DNA of 12,005 nt from positions 457 through 12,461 of the forward strand of contig LCJG01000022.1 in NCBI GenBank assembly GCA_000998025.1. The letters run 5' to 3'. The position numbers were made by a program, and so were the translations under genes. Shown here one piece after another: positions 6,563 through 11,992 of this stretch; positions within the stretch are counted from its first letter, which is position 1, and each line of letters opens with the position of its first letter. The notes beneath the pieces are model-generated. The model was not told the origin of the DNA. It was given only the letters and a program-made list of their open reading frames with translations, and ran no database searches. Origin of the DNA: Candidatus Collierbacteria bacterium GW2011_GWB1_44_6 (GTDB taxonomy: Bacteria; Patescibacteriota; Microgenomatia; UBA1400; MFAQ01).

Positions 6563-8125
6563 TTACCCCCCGTCCTTCAAGCTCGCCAAGAATTCCTTGT
6601 TCGATTTCGTTCTGGCAATTCTGCCGACAAGCACCTCAGTTCGCTCATTGTCGCCGAGCATGTCAAGCATCCGGCGCATGAGGACTATGCTTTGGTACTC
6701 CACGTTATCAAAAAGCAGATCATCTCTTCTGGTACTCGATCTCATCACGTCGATCGCTGGGTAGATTCTCCTCTCCGACAAGCGGCGGTCCAGGTGGAGC
6801 TCCATATTCCCGGTACCTTTAAATTCTTCATATACGAGGTCATCCATACGCGACCCGGTATCTGTCAAGGCTGTGCCGATTATAGTCAAACTTCCCCCAC
6901 CTTCGATCTTGCGTGCAGCGCCAAAGAACTTTTTAGGAGGGTACAAAGCAGCTGGGTCAAAGCCACCGGAAAGAGTTCTGCCGGAAGTTGGAATTGCCAA
7001 GTTATAGGCTCGCGCTAAGCGCGTAATCGAGTCCAGTAGAATCACTACGTCTTTTCCCATTTCCACGAGACGTTTTGCTCTCTCGAGGGCCATTTCGGCC
7101 ACTCTGGTTTGTTCTTCCGCTTTTTCATCAAAGTTACTGGCCGCTGTCTCTCCTGGCATGGCGCTATCTTTAGTTACCGCCAAAATATGTCTCGATATAT
7201 CCGTCACTTCTTCAGGCCGCTCACCCACGAGCACTGCCATCAGGTGTATTTCGGGATAATTGGTGGCTATACCGCTGGCAATTTCTTTTATTATTGTTGT
7301 CTTCCCGGCTTTTGGCGGGGACACTATCAAACCTCTTTGTCCCCTACCAATAGGGGCACAGAGATCTATGAGGCGGGTGGACAAAATTTCCTTCCCTGTT
7401 TCCAATTTTAATTTTTCGTACGGGTAAATAGGAGTGCCTTTTTCAAATTTTGAGCGGTCATACATCTTGGCAGGCTCTTCACCATTGACCTTTGTTACTT
7501 GGATCATCGTCCAGTAGGGTTCGTTTTCTTTTGGCCTTCTAGCAAGTCCGGTCACCACATCTCCGGCACGGAGTTTGGCTGCCCGGCTAACCTGAGAAGC
7601 AATTAAAACATCGTTTTCTCCGGGTCGGAAACCTTGACGGAGAATTCCCCGGCCATCAATGCCGGTCATTTCCAGTATTCCGGATACCTCTTCGGTAATT
7701 ACAGGCTCCTGAGCAGCCCTGACATATCCAGGACGCATCGAAGTATATCTTGGTTGATAAGTGGTCCTTGGAGCCATCGCAGGCCGTGCGAAGCCTCTAG
7801 TCGCCACGGGGCTATTTTGAGAAGGAGGCACCACGTATGGCCTCGGCACTTCTGCTGCAATCTTTTCCTCTTGTGGAATTATGTCACCTTGATTATTCAT
7901 CGCATCAATCGAACCCGATACCTCCCCGTTTTGTGCCACGGTGTCACTTTGTTTCTGCGGCACTTCCTCCTGCAACGGTTCCACTACCTCTTCAGGCGCA
8001 GAAGGGATCTCCTTCGATTTAGGAGCCGTATTTATTTCTTCGAGAACGGGGATTTTAGTTTCTTTTACCGGGGCTACAGCCTCAGTCTTGGGCTTAGTAA
8101 CAGATGTTTTGGCTTTTGTGGCCAT
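6563..8125 (-). CDS. rho: Transcription termination factor Rho
   Basis: Rho is the hexameric RNA-dependent ATPase that ends transcription at C-rich sites. This 520-residue copy has the cold-shock-like RNA-binding domain (about 146-245, GILEMTGIDGRGILRQ...), and the full ATPase core: Walker A SPPKAGKTT (269-277), GERPEEVT (301-308), Walker B VILLDS (D365), Q-loop region (374-395) and the arginine finger near R447 in MELHLDRR. Family members are usually about 420 residues. Here the first 140 residues are a Lys/Pro/Glu/Gln-rich, probably disordered extension in place of the usual N-terminal helical domain. Two other differences from E. coli Rho are visible: the stretch between EEVT and FDEK is about nine residues longer, and the Asp of 'IDERPEEVT' is Gly. 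No Shine-Dalgarno sequence precedes ATG 8125. Regulation may be complex, given two promoters and a structured upstream region. Confidence 0.97.
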   Translation of the reverse strand: MATKAKTSVTKPKTEAVAPVKETKIPVLEEINTAPKSKEIPSAPEEVVEPLQEEVPQKQSDTVAQNGEVSGSIDAMNNQGDIIPQEEKIAAEVPRPYVVPPSQNSPVATRGFARPAMAPRTTYQPRYTSMRPGYVRAAQEPVITEEVSGILEMTGIDGRGILRQGFRPGENDVLIASQVSRAAKLRAGDVVTGLARRPKENEPYWTMIQVTKVNGEEPAKMYDRSKFEKGTPIYPYEKLKLETGKEILSTRLIDLCAPIGRGQRGLIVSPPKAGKTTIIKEIASGIATNYPEIHLMAVLVGERPEEVTDISRHILAVTKDSAMPGETAASNFDEKAEEQTRVAEMALERAKRLVEMGKDVVILLDSITRLARAYNLAIPTSGRTLSGGFDPAALYPPKKFFGAARKIEGGGSLTIIGTALTDTGSRMDDLVYEEFKGTGNMELHLDRRLSERRIYPAIDVMRSSTRRDDLLFDNVEYQSIVLMRRMLDMLGDNERTEVLVGRIARTKSNKEFLASLKDGG

Positions 8126-8214
8126 AAGAAAAAAGTAAGGGGTAATTAATTAAATTAGATGCTTAAAAAGTGAAAATTCATCCTGGTGTTTGGGGAAAGA
8201 TCAATACAAGACCT

Positions 8215-8242
8215 ATTCTACATCCTGATACCGACCTGTCAA
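8215..8242 (-). promoter_or_regulatory. Proximal candidate promoter of rho
   Basis: TTGACA (8237-8242), a 16-base spacer and TAGAAT (8215-8220) lie about 90-115 bases before the rho ATG, giving a leader of roughly 80 bases. It would bypass the structured region upstream. Confidence 0.55.
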
Positions 8243-8289
8243 CTCTATTGTGACTACGCTGTTCATCGTCATTTCAGATAAATGCCTAG

Positions 8290-8457
8290 TCAAGTCCTCC
8301 AATTGTGATAAATACGTAACGTATAGTCGCCGTAGGCGATCTTTTTAGAATCAAACGAACGGGGGGGGTTGTTTGAGAGATAAGCCAGCGAAGGGTGAAA
8401 CGCGTAAGGCTTTAGCCGCAGCGCCGGTTTTAAAGTGGCACTGCAAACCAAACCCAT
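8290..8457 (-). CDS. Possible 55-residue leader ORF or small gene upstream of rho
   Basis: An ATG at 8457, preceded by AAAGGTGA at slightly short spacing, opens a frame of 55 codons ending in TGA at 8290-8292. It begins MGLVCSATLKPALRLKPY and is basic, with no membrane segment and no family I recognise. It lies 33 bases after the start predicted for the distal promoter at 8497-8526 and ends before the proximal rho promoter. The same bases form several hairpins, so the open frame may be incidental to a structured RNA. No terminator separates it from rho, so it could be a leader peptide. This call is uncertain. Confidence 0.25.
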   Translation of the reverse strand: MGLVCSATLKPALRLKPYAFHPSLAYLSNNPPRSFDSKKIAYGDYTLRIYHNWRT

Positions 8458-8463
8458 TTCACC
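8312..8463 (-). ncRNA. Structured RNA candidate in the rho leader region
   Basis: Read as minus-strand RNA, this stretch can form: an outer stem GGTGAAA/TTTCACC (8457-8463 with 8394-8400); inside it an 8-pair hairpin (8437-8444 with 8418-8425) and a small hairpin GGC-TAAA-GCC (8408-8417); then a hairpin of 9 pairs (8351-8376, one bulge) whose loop is a run of C; then TCGCC-TAC-GGCGA (8327-8339) and ATACGT-T-ACGTAT (8312-8324). In the 8-pair hairpin the one non-Watson-Crick pair is G-U on the minus strand but C-A on the plus strand, which favours the minus strand as the RNA. I cannot assign it to a known RNA class. A C-rich, structured leader before rho would suit Rho autoregulation, which is known in E. 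coli. Confidence 0.4.
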
Positions 8464-8496
8464 TTTGACTGACTCAAATATATCAAACTAGCGGGA

Positions 8497-8526
8497 AGTA
8501 TAGCACGTGTGGCTATAGTTTGTCAA
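8497..8526 (-). promoter_or_regulatory. Distal promoter upstream of rho, with TATAGC repeats
   Basis: TTGACA (8521-8526), an 18-base spacer and TATACT (8497-8502) form a strong promoter, with start near 8490, about 365 bases before the rho ATG. On the plus strand GCTATAG occurs at 8512-8518 (in the spacer) and 8533-8539 (upstream of -35), 21 bases or two helical turns apart, and TATAGC at 8499-8504 makes an inverted repeat with the first. These copies bracket both promoter boxes and look like an operator. Confidence 0.65.
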
Positions 8527-8603
8527 TATATCGCTATAGGTTTTGCCATATACATCAATCTACCAATTAGTAAGTCACCCGCACCACCCTAAGCCACAAA
8601 ATT

Positions 8604-8640
8604 CCCCGCCTGCCTGCCATGAGGCAGCCTTTCAGCGGGG
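8604..8640 (-). terminator. Terminator-like two-tier hairpin after the 65-residue gene
   Basis: CCCCGC (8604-8609) pairs with GCGGGG (8635-8640), and within it CTGCC-ATGA-GGCAG (8613-8626) forms a second stem. On the minus strand the hairpin is followed by AATTTT, 44 bases after the stop at 8684, so it can end that gene. The CTGCC/GGCAG core resembles the hairpins at 6475-6542. Confidence 0.6.
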
Positions 8641-8683
8641 ACACAATCACAACGGGAACGATTCGTACAGCACAAACAAACAA

Positions 8684-8881
8684 CTAGAATGAGACCGGAC
8701 CGGTTCTCGAAAAAGCACCGGTCGACCATGCAGCCCAGCTAAACACCAGGCAAAAAACAACCGTGGCCACGATCCCAGCCAGAACGGGTGGCGAAACCGC
8801 AAATGAGATCGCCGCGAACAGAATGCCAACGGCGGCAGAGAACACAACACTCCACCAATCAATTGTGAGCCTATTGTCCAT
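8684..8881 (-). CDS. Small two-helix membrane protein, unknown function
   Basis: A 65-residue protein (MDNRLTIDWW...) with two membrane helices (about 10-30 and 33-52) and a short polar tail ending RTGPVSF. The start is ATG 8881, supported by AGGAGA seven bases upstream; an in-frame ATG at 8947 lies inside the promoter (8926-8954) and upstream of the likely transcript start, so it is rejected. It is a single-gene unit with its own promoter and a downstream hairpin. No family is recognised. Several similar-sized two-helix proteins occur on the other strand further right (9791, 10146, 10545, 11785) but I see no clear sequence relationship among them. Confidence 0.65.
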   Translation of the reverse strand: MDNRLTIDWWSVVFSAAVGILFAAISFAVSPPVLAGIVATVVFCLVFSWAAWSTGAFSRTGPVSF

Positions 8882-8925
8882 CTTCTCTCCTATTTTCAGG
8901 TACAGAATTTGATTTCTAAACCCAT

Positions 8926-8954
8926 AATATATCACAATCTTCCACACAAATCAA
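8926..8954 (-). promoter_or_regulatory. Promoter of the 65-residue gene
   Basis: TTGATT (8949-8954), a 17-base spacer and TATATT (8926-8931), with a start near 8919 and a leader of about 38 bases. It lies back to back with the sortase gene on the other strand. Confidence 0.6.
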
Positions 8955-8986
8955 ACGGGCTTCCAGATCAAGCCAGCCAGAACATG

Positions 8987-8992
8987 TAAAAT
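8987..8992 (+). promoter_or_regulatory. -10 box suggesting a leaderless sortase mRNA
   Basis: TGTAAAAT places a -10 box (TAAAAT) with its end seven bases before the sortase ATG at 8999, so transcription would start at or next to the start codon. No Shine-Dalgarno sequence is present, which agrees with a leaderless message. No good -35 box is seen, so confidence is low. Confidence 0.35.
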
Positions 8993-8998
8993 GAAACC

Positions 8999-9658
8999 AT
9001 GACCACCAAAAAAAGCCTTTTTATCTCCGCTGGGATCTTATTTTGGTCTCTGACGCTCATCTTCACCCTGCTTCCCTCCTGGCCCCATATCTACTACCGC
9101 CTCTCACCTCAAACCTCCACCGTTCTAGCCTCCACCATCGCCTCCACGGCCTCGCAGGCTCAAGAAACTATCAAAAAGCCTTCCCCCACACCGCCTACCC
9201 TTACTCCAACTCCCACTCAAATCCCCAGGCCAGCTCTACCGGAAGTAGACCCCTCACTCCCCAAAGAAAATGGCCTTATCATCGACAAGATCGGGGTTCG
9301 TGGCGAAATCCACGAAGGAGAAGATTGGCAACAAATTCTCAGACAAGGCATTTGGCGTGTTCCAAACTTCGACATCCCCACCACGAACGATCAACCCATT
9401 ATTCTAGCCGCCCACCGCTGGGGTTATCTCGAGTGGTCCCCTTCTTTCAGGAAGCTAAACTCCTTCTACAGTCTCCCCCAACTCAAAGAAGGTGACACTA
9501 TCAAGATTATTTGGGAACAGCGCCCCTTTGAATACCGGGTTTATCTCACCGAAACAGGCACAAATATAACCGATTACAACGCCGATCTCATCTTATATAC
9601 CTGTCAATTATGGAATTCACCAGTTAGGTTTTTTGTCTATACCACAAGAACTAACTAA
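8999..9658 (+). CDS. Sortase (class D/E-like transpeptidase)
   Basis: A 219-residue membrane-anchored sortase. One N-terminal membrane helix (about 6-26) is followed by a Ser/Thr/Pro spacer (55-85, PTPPTLTPTPTQIP) and the sortase barrel (about 90-215). The catalytic residues are visible: His139 in ILAAHRWGY, Cys202 in LILYTCQ and Arg210 in NSPVRFFVY. Sortases cut a sorting motif on secreted proteins and join them to an amine, usually on the cell wall or a pilus subunit. The gap between Cys and Arg is short and the usual 'TCYPP' is here TCQLW. No sortase substrate with a C-terminal sorting motif is seen in the window, so the target is unknown. It starts at ATG 8999 with no ribosome binding site. 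A relic of a different sortase C-terminus lies just after its stop. Confidence 0.9.
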   Translation: MTTKKSLFISAGILFWSLTLIFTLLPSWPHIYYRLSPQTSTVLASTIASTASQAQETIKKPSPTPPTLTPTPTQIPRPALPEVDPSLPKENGLIIDKIGVRGEIHEGEDWQQILRQGIWRVPNFDIPTTNDQPIILAAHRWGYLEWSPSFRKLNSFYSLPQLKEGDTIKIIWEQRPFEYRVYLTETGTNITDYNADLILYTCQLWNSPVRFFVYTTRTN

Positions 9659-9668
9659 TCCTGCCAAT

Positions 9669-9737
9669 GGAGTTTATCCGCCAATGGCGGAGAATTCTCC
9701 GGTGCGTTTCTTCGTCTACGCAGACAAGATAATCTAA
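9669..9737 (+). pseudogene. Relic of a second sortase C-terminus
   Basis: In a different frame from the sortase, this stretch reads GVYPPMAE followed by NSPVRFFVYADKII and a stop (9735-9737). NSPVRFFVY is identical to residues 206-214 of the intact sortase, and YPP is what usually follows the catalytic Cys in sortases; that Cys is replaced here by Val. The shared nine residues are encoded by eight differing codons out of nine, almost all silent changes, so this is not a recent copy of the adjacent tail. It is more likely the end of a diverged sortase, left by recombination or deletion. The bases for YPPMAE also form TCCGCC-AAT-GGCGGA (9677-9691). Confidence 0.55.
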
Positions 9738-9749
9738 CAACTCAGGAGG

Positions 9750-9755
9750 TATAAT
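9750..9755 (+). promoter_or_regulatory. Possible -10 box for the gene at 9791
   Basis: TATAAT is an exact -10 consensus 36 bases before ATG 9791. No convincing -35 box is found at the right distance, so this is a weak call. Confidence 0.35.
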
Positions 9756-9790
9756 CTCTCTATCTCGTACCCTGAAAACCTGGAGGAAGA

Positions 9791-10096
9791 ATGTTAGCAA
9801 ACTTAGTTCATTCACCATACGACAAAGATATCAAAAGGGCCCACCGGCAACTGAATTACGTCAACTGGGCAAGCATCATTCTTTATTCAATCACCTTCAT
9901 ACTGTTATTCTTCTCTGGATTATACTATCTGGCCACCCTCATCCCAGCCTTAATTTCAAGCATCATCAGTATTCGATTAAACTTAAAAATCTCCGATCTC
10001 AACGATAAATCCATCGTCTGGGGAATTGAACAAATCAAGACCAAATATATCCAGATGGCAAGCGAGACATCCGAAGACGCGACCTCTGAGGAGTAA
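9791..10096 (+). CDS. Two-helix membrane protein, unknown function
   Basis: A 101-residue protein with a charged N-terminus (SPYDKDIKRAHRQLNY), two membrane helices (about 27-46 and 48-64, joined by a very short turn), and a cytoplasmic tail ending in an acidic stretch (SETSEDATSEE). The hairpin-like membrane topology puts both ends on the same side. GGAGGAAG lies directly before ATG 9791, a strong start. It is followed after 49 bases by another small membrane protein gene with no terminator between them, so the two are probably cotranscribed, ending at the terminator at 10407-10433. I do not recognise the family. Confidence 0.7.
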   Translation: MLANLVHSPYDKDIKRAHRQLNYVNWASIILYSITFILLFFSGLYYLATLIPALISSIISIRLNLKISDLNDKSIVWGIEQIKTKYIQMASETSEDATSEE

Positions 10097-10145
10097 ACAT
10101 CTGCCCGTCCCTATCCACCCCTCCTCGCGCACCTTAAGGAGCCTC

Positions 10146-10391
10146 ATGAAAAAATACGCCCCATTAATGCTTTCGTGTATTCAATCCCTTGCAATTTCGG
10201 CGATCACCTTGGTCCATCTTCTCTACCTCCTGGCGCACCCCTCGCTCGGACAGTTCGCCATTCTTTTGTTCAGCATGGCTGTTACCGCCGCCTCCTGGAT
10301 CGTGAGTTTTGTCTGGACGTTCCAATTTCTAAAAGACAACGGCTACTGGCGAAAGTGGCAACGCTGGACCAGAAAACACTTTCCCCGTTAA
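10146..10391 (+). CDS. Two-helix membrane protein, unknown function
   Basis: An 81-residue protein (MKKYAPLMLSCIQ...) with two membrane helices (about 6-29 and 36-60) and a basic, Trp-rich cytoplasmic tail (NGYWRKWQRWTRKHFPR), which should bind acidic phospholipids or nucleic acid. The start is ATG 10146, with AAGGAG four bases upstream; a longer frame beginning at 10026 would overlap the previous gene by 71 bases and is not credible. It shares a transcript with the 101-residue gene before it and is followed by an intrinsic terminator. The family is not recognised. Confidence 0.65.
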   Translation: MKKYAPLMLSCIQSLAISAITLVHLLYLLAHPSLGQFAILLFSMAVTAASWIVSFVWTFQFLKDNGYWRKWQRWTRKHFPR

Positions 10392-10406
10392 CACTGTTCC
10401 CCTTCC

Positions 10407-10433
10407 ACCCGCCTCAATAGAGACGGGTTTTTT
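10407..10433 (+). terminator. Intrinsic terminator
   Basis: ACCCG and CGGGT pair around CTC-AATA-GAG with one C-A mismatch, followed by TTTTTT. It lies 15 bases after the stop of the 81-residue gene. Confidence 0.75.
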
Positions 10434-10456
10434 GTGCCCATTTATTAGCCCATAAC

Positions 10457-10485
10457 TTGACAACATACCTCAAAAGTGATATCAT
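10457..10485 (+). promoter_or_regulatory. Promoter of the 94-residue gene
   Basis: TTGACA (10457-10462), a 17-base spacer and TATCAT (10480-10485), with start near 10492. It rules out starts of the downstream gene upstream of about 10490. Confidence 0.7.
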
Positions 10486-10544
10486 CTCCCATCTGTTCTT
10501 TAAACCACCCGGGAACCACCCGGATACAATCAAGGAGAAATCCA

Positions 10545-10829
10545 ATGATCAAAACCACGACGGCACTGTTCGTTATGTGCATCGTCCTGCTTGTCGCAGG
10601 AACAGTCTGTTTCTTTTTTCTGCCCCTCCTGGGGGTAATTCCCTCATACACCCTGGCCGATGGCCTGGGACTGGGGAACATCCTCAGCGACGCGGGGTTC
10701 TACGGGGGTTTATTTTATTTCATGGCATTTGTTTTTTTTGTTGCTTCGATGTGGACTGCCCGTCTAACCAAGACTTGGCGAGAACGATACGACCAAGCAT
10801 CGGAAAAATGCTATCTTTCTAGTGGATAG
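10545..10829 (+). CDS. Two-helix membrane protein, unknown function
   Basis: A 94-residue protein with two membrane helices (about 6-28 and 52-72), a middle loop VIPSYTLADGLGLGNILSDAGFYGG and a basic then polar tail (TARLTKTWRERYDQASEKCYLSSG). The start is ATG 10545, with AAGGAG eight bases upstream; a longer frame from 10476 begins inside the promoter. The gene is a one-gene unit: promoter at 10457-10485 and terminator at 10841-10867. Its leader is about 50 bases. No family or catalytic motif is recognised. Confidence 0.65.
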   Translation: MIKTTTALFVMCIVLLVAGTVCFFFLPLLGVIPSYTLADGLGLGNILSDAGFYGGLFYFMAFVFFVASMWTARLTKTWRERYDQASEKCYLSSG

Positions 10830-10840
10830 CTAGATCGGCC

Positions 10841-10867
10841 AAAAACCCGCCTCAAAGGCGGGTTTTT
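10841..10867. terminator. Intrinsic terminator (near-symmetric)
   Basis: CCCGCC (10846-10851) and GGCGGG pair, extended by T-A, with a 3-base loop. AAAAA precedes and TTTTT follows, so it can act on both strands. It ends the 94-residue gene just upstream of the transpeptidase gene. Confidence 0.9.
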
Positions 10868-10876
10868 ATATCCCAT

Positions 10877-10887
10877 TGCTATATAAT
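10877..10887 (+). promoter_or_regulatory. Extended -10 promoter of the L,D-transpeptidase gene
   Basis: TGCTATATAAT supplies TG plus TATATA (or TATAAT two bases later) about 40-45 bases before ATG 10928. The -35 position falls in the preceding terminator and is poor, as expected for an extended -10 promoter. Confidence 0.5.
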
Positions 10888-10927
10888 TCCTTCAAGTTTT
10901 TCGCACCTTAAACTCACCGGAGGCCCC

Positions 10928-11668
10928 ATGTCCCGTATCCAGTCCTACTTGATTATTCTTTCAATCTTCATTCTTTCAGCCTGTAATTTCTCTGAATCAG
11001 CCACAGAACTCACATCCACACCCACTTCTACTGTCACCCCAAGGAAGATAGCCATCTTGCAGACCTCCTCGATCATTCCCGCTACCTCCACCCCTGTAGT
11101 CATATCTCCCACGCCGACACCCCTCGCAGACGAGCCCATTTTTTATACAGTCAAGCTAGGAGATACCCTCGAGGCCATCGCCGCCCAGTTCAATATCGAC
11201 ATGTACGGCCTGGCCAGAGCCAACAATCTCACTGACGTCAATTTCATCACCGTCGGACAGAAATTACTCATCGCCACTGCCCCCATCACAGCACCGGCAT
11301 CCACTATTTCCGAAGGCAAGCAAATCGTGGTGGTTCTATCCACACAGAGAACATATGCCTACGAAGACGGCATTTTACTCAAAGAATTTATTGTCTCTAC
11401 CGGCGTTGCCGACTTCCCCACAGTCACCGGCCTGTACTCAATTCAGACCAAGCTTGAATCCACGCAGATGACCGACGGCGTCACATACGATCTCCCAAAC
11501 GTCCTCTGGACTATGTACTTTTTCAGAGGATACGGCTTTCACGGCACCTACTGGCACAATAACTTTGGTGTTCCCATGAGCCACGGTTGCGTCAATATGA
11601 ATACCGACGACGCCAAATGGCTCTTTGACTGGGCTCCAGTAGGCACACCAGTCCTCGTCCTGCCCTAG
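10928..11668 (+). CDS. Lipoprotein L,D-transpeptidase with LysM domain
   Basis: A 246-residue lipoprotein: the leader ends ILSAC, so Cys19 should carry the lipid. A Thr/Ser/Pro linker (about 25-66) is followed by a LysM domain (about 72-116, FYTVKLGDTLEAIAAQFNI...GQKLLIA), which binds peptidoglycan, and a YkuD-type L,D-transpeptidase domain (about 131-246). The catalytic motif is complete: His205 in GFHGTYWH and S218-H219-G220-C221 followed by VNM, with Cys221 as the nucleophile. The enzyme makes 3-3 cross-links in peptidoglycan or attaches proteins to it. GGAGG lies five bases before ATG 10928. It is transcribed alone, between terminators at 10841-10867 and 11676-11699. With the sortase it forms the cell-surface assembly part of this region. 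Confidence in function is high. Confidence 0.95.
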   Translation: MSRIQSYLIILSIFILSACNFSESATELTSTPTSTVTPRKIAILQTSSIIPATSTPVVISPTPTPLADEPIFYTVKLGDTLEAIAAQFNIDMYGLARANNLTDVNFITVGQKLLIATAPITAPASTISEGKQIVVVLSTQRTYAYEDGILLKEFIVSTGVADFPTVTGLYSIQTKLESTQMTDGVTYDLPNVLWTMYFFRGYGFHGTYWHNNFGVPMSHGCVNMNTDDAKWLFDWAPVGTPVLVLP

Positions 11669-11675
11669 CCTCTTC

Positions 11676-11699
11676 CCCGCCTCACCAGGCGGGTTTTTT
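11676..11699 (+). terminator. Intrinsic terminator of the L,D-transpeptidase gene
   Basis: CCCGCC (11676-11681) pairs with GGCGGG (11688-11693), extended by one T-A pair, with a 4-base loop and six following T residues. It starts eight bases after the stop codon. Confidence 0.9.
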
Positions 11700-11709
11700 A
11701 CTCCCCGAC

Positions 11710-11738
11710 TTGACAAATACACTGTTATAGGCTATACT
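11710..11738 (+). promoter_or_regulatory. Promoter of the 52-residue gene
   Basis: TTGACA (11710-11715), a 17-base spacer and TATACT (11733-11738), with start near 11745. This is among the best promoters in the window, supporting the short gene downstream. The GGCTATACT wording around -10 resembles the distal rho promoter. Confidence 0.75.
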
Positions 11739-11784
11739 ACACCATCACTTCGCAACTTACCCTCGCACAATAAAAAGGACCCTC

Positions 11785-11943
11785 ATGAAATTCAAACACC
11801 TCTGCATCCTCATAGCCCTCATCGCAGGCGGCGTCATCGCCACCAACTACCTCGGATTGATCCCCGCCCTCCCAGCTACAATCCAAATGCTGACGGGCAT
11901 TGTGGGCGCCTTCGCCCTCCTGCTCACCATCCTGCGATCATAG
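11785..11943 (+). CDS. Very small two-helix membrane protein (52 residues)
   Basis: ATG 11785 opens 52 codons ending in TAG at 11941-11943. The protein begins MKFKHLCILIALIAGGVIA and has two membrane helices (about 6-24 and 32-49) separated by a Pro-rich turn (LIPALP), ending ILRS. AAAAAGGA precedes the start at normal spacing, a consensus promoter lies 47 bases upstream and a perfect terminator follows 12 bases after the stop, so the gene is well bounded despite its length. Codons ending in C dominate (ATC, CTC, GCC), more than in the left cluster. The function is unknown; it may be a small membrane regulator or a toxin-like peptide, but nothing in the sequence decides this. Confidence 0.7.
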   Translation: MKFKHLCILIALIAGGVIATNYLGLIPALPATIQMLTGIVGAFALLLTILRS

Positions 11944-11955
11944 GTCGCATCATCC

Positions 11956-11992
11956 ATGATCCCGCCCTCAACCAGCGGGATCATTCTTTTTT
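11956..11992 (+). terminator. Intrinsic terminator of the 52-residue gene
   Basis: ATGATCCCGC (11956-11965) and GCGGGATCAT (11975-11984) form a perfect 10-pair stem with a 9-base loop, followed by TC and six T residues. Confidence 0.9.

Noticed and set aside
7634..8149. 171-codon plus-strand open frame opposite rho
   Set aside because: It is antisense to an unmistakable Rho and its translation shows no domain.
8327..8346. Plus-strand terminator TCGCC-GTA-GGCGA followed by TCTTTTT
   Set aside because: The stem has only five pairs and no plus-strand gene lies to its left. It is more simply part of the minus-strand hairpin cluster.
8391..8404. Resemblance of AAGGGTGAAACG (plus strand) to RNase P RNA
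   Set aside because: The other conserved parts of RNase P RNA (for example the AGGAAAGTCC start and the ACAGAA region) are not found nearby, and base pairing favours the other strand.
8879..8947. Longer start of the 65-residue gene at 8947
   Set aside because: It begins within the promoter, upstream of the expected transcript start, and lacks a ribosome site.
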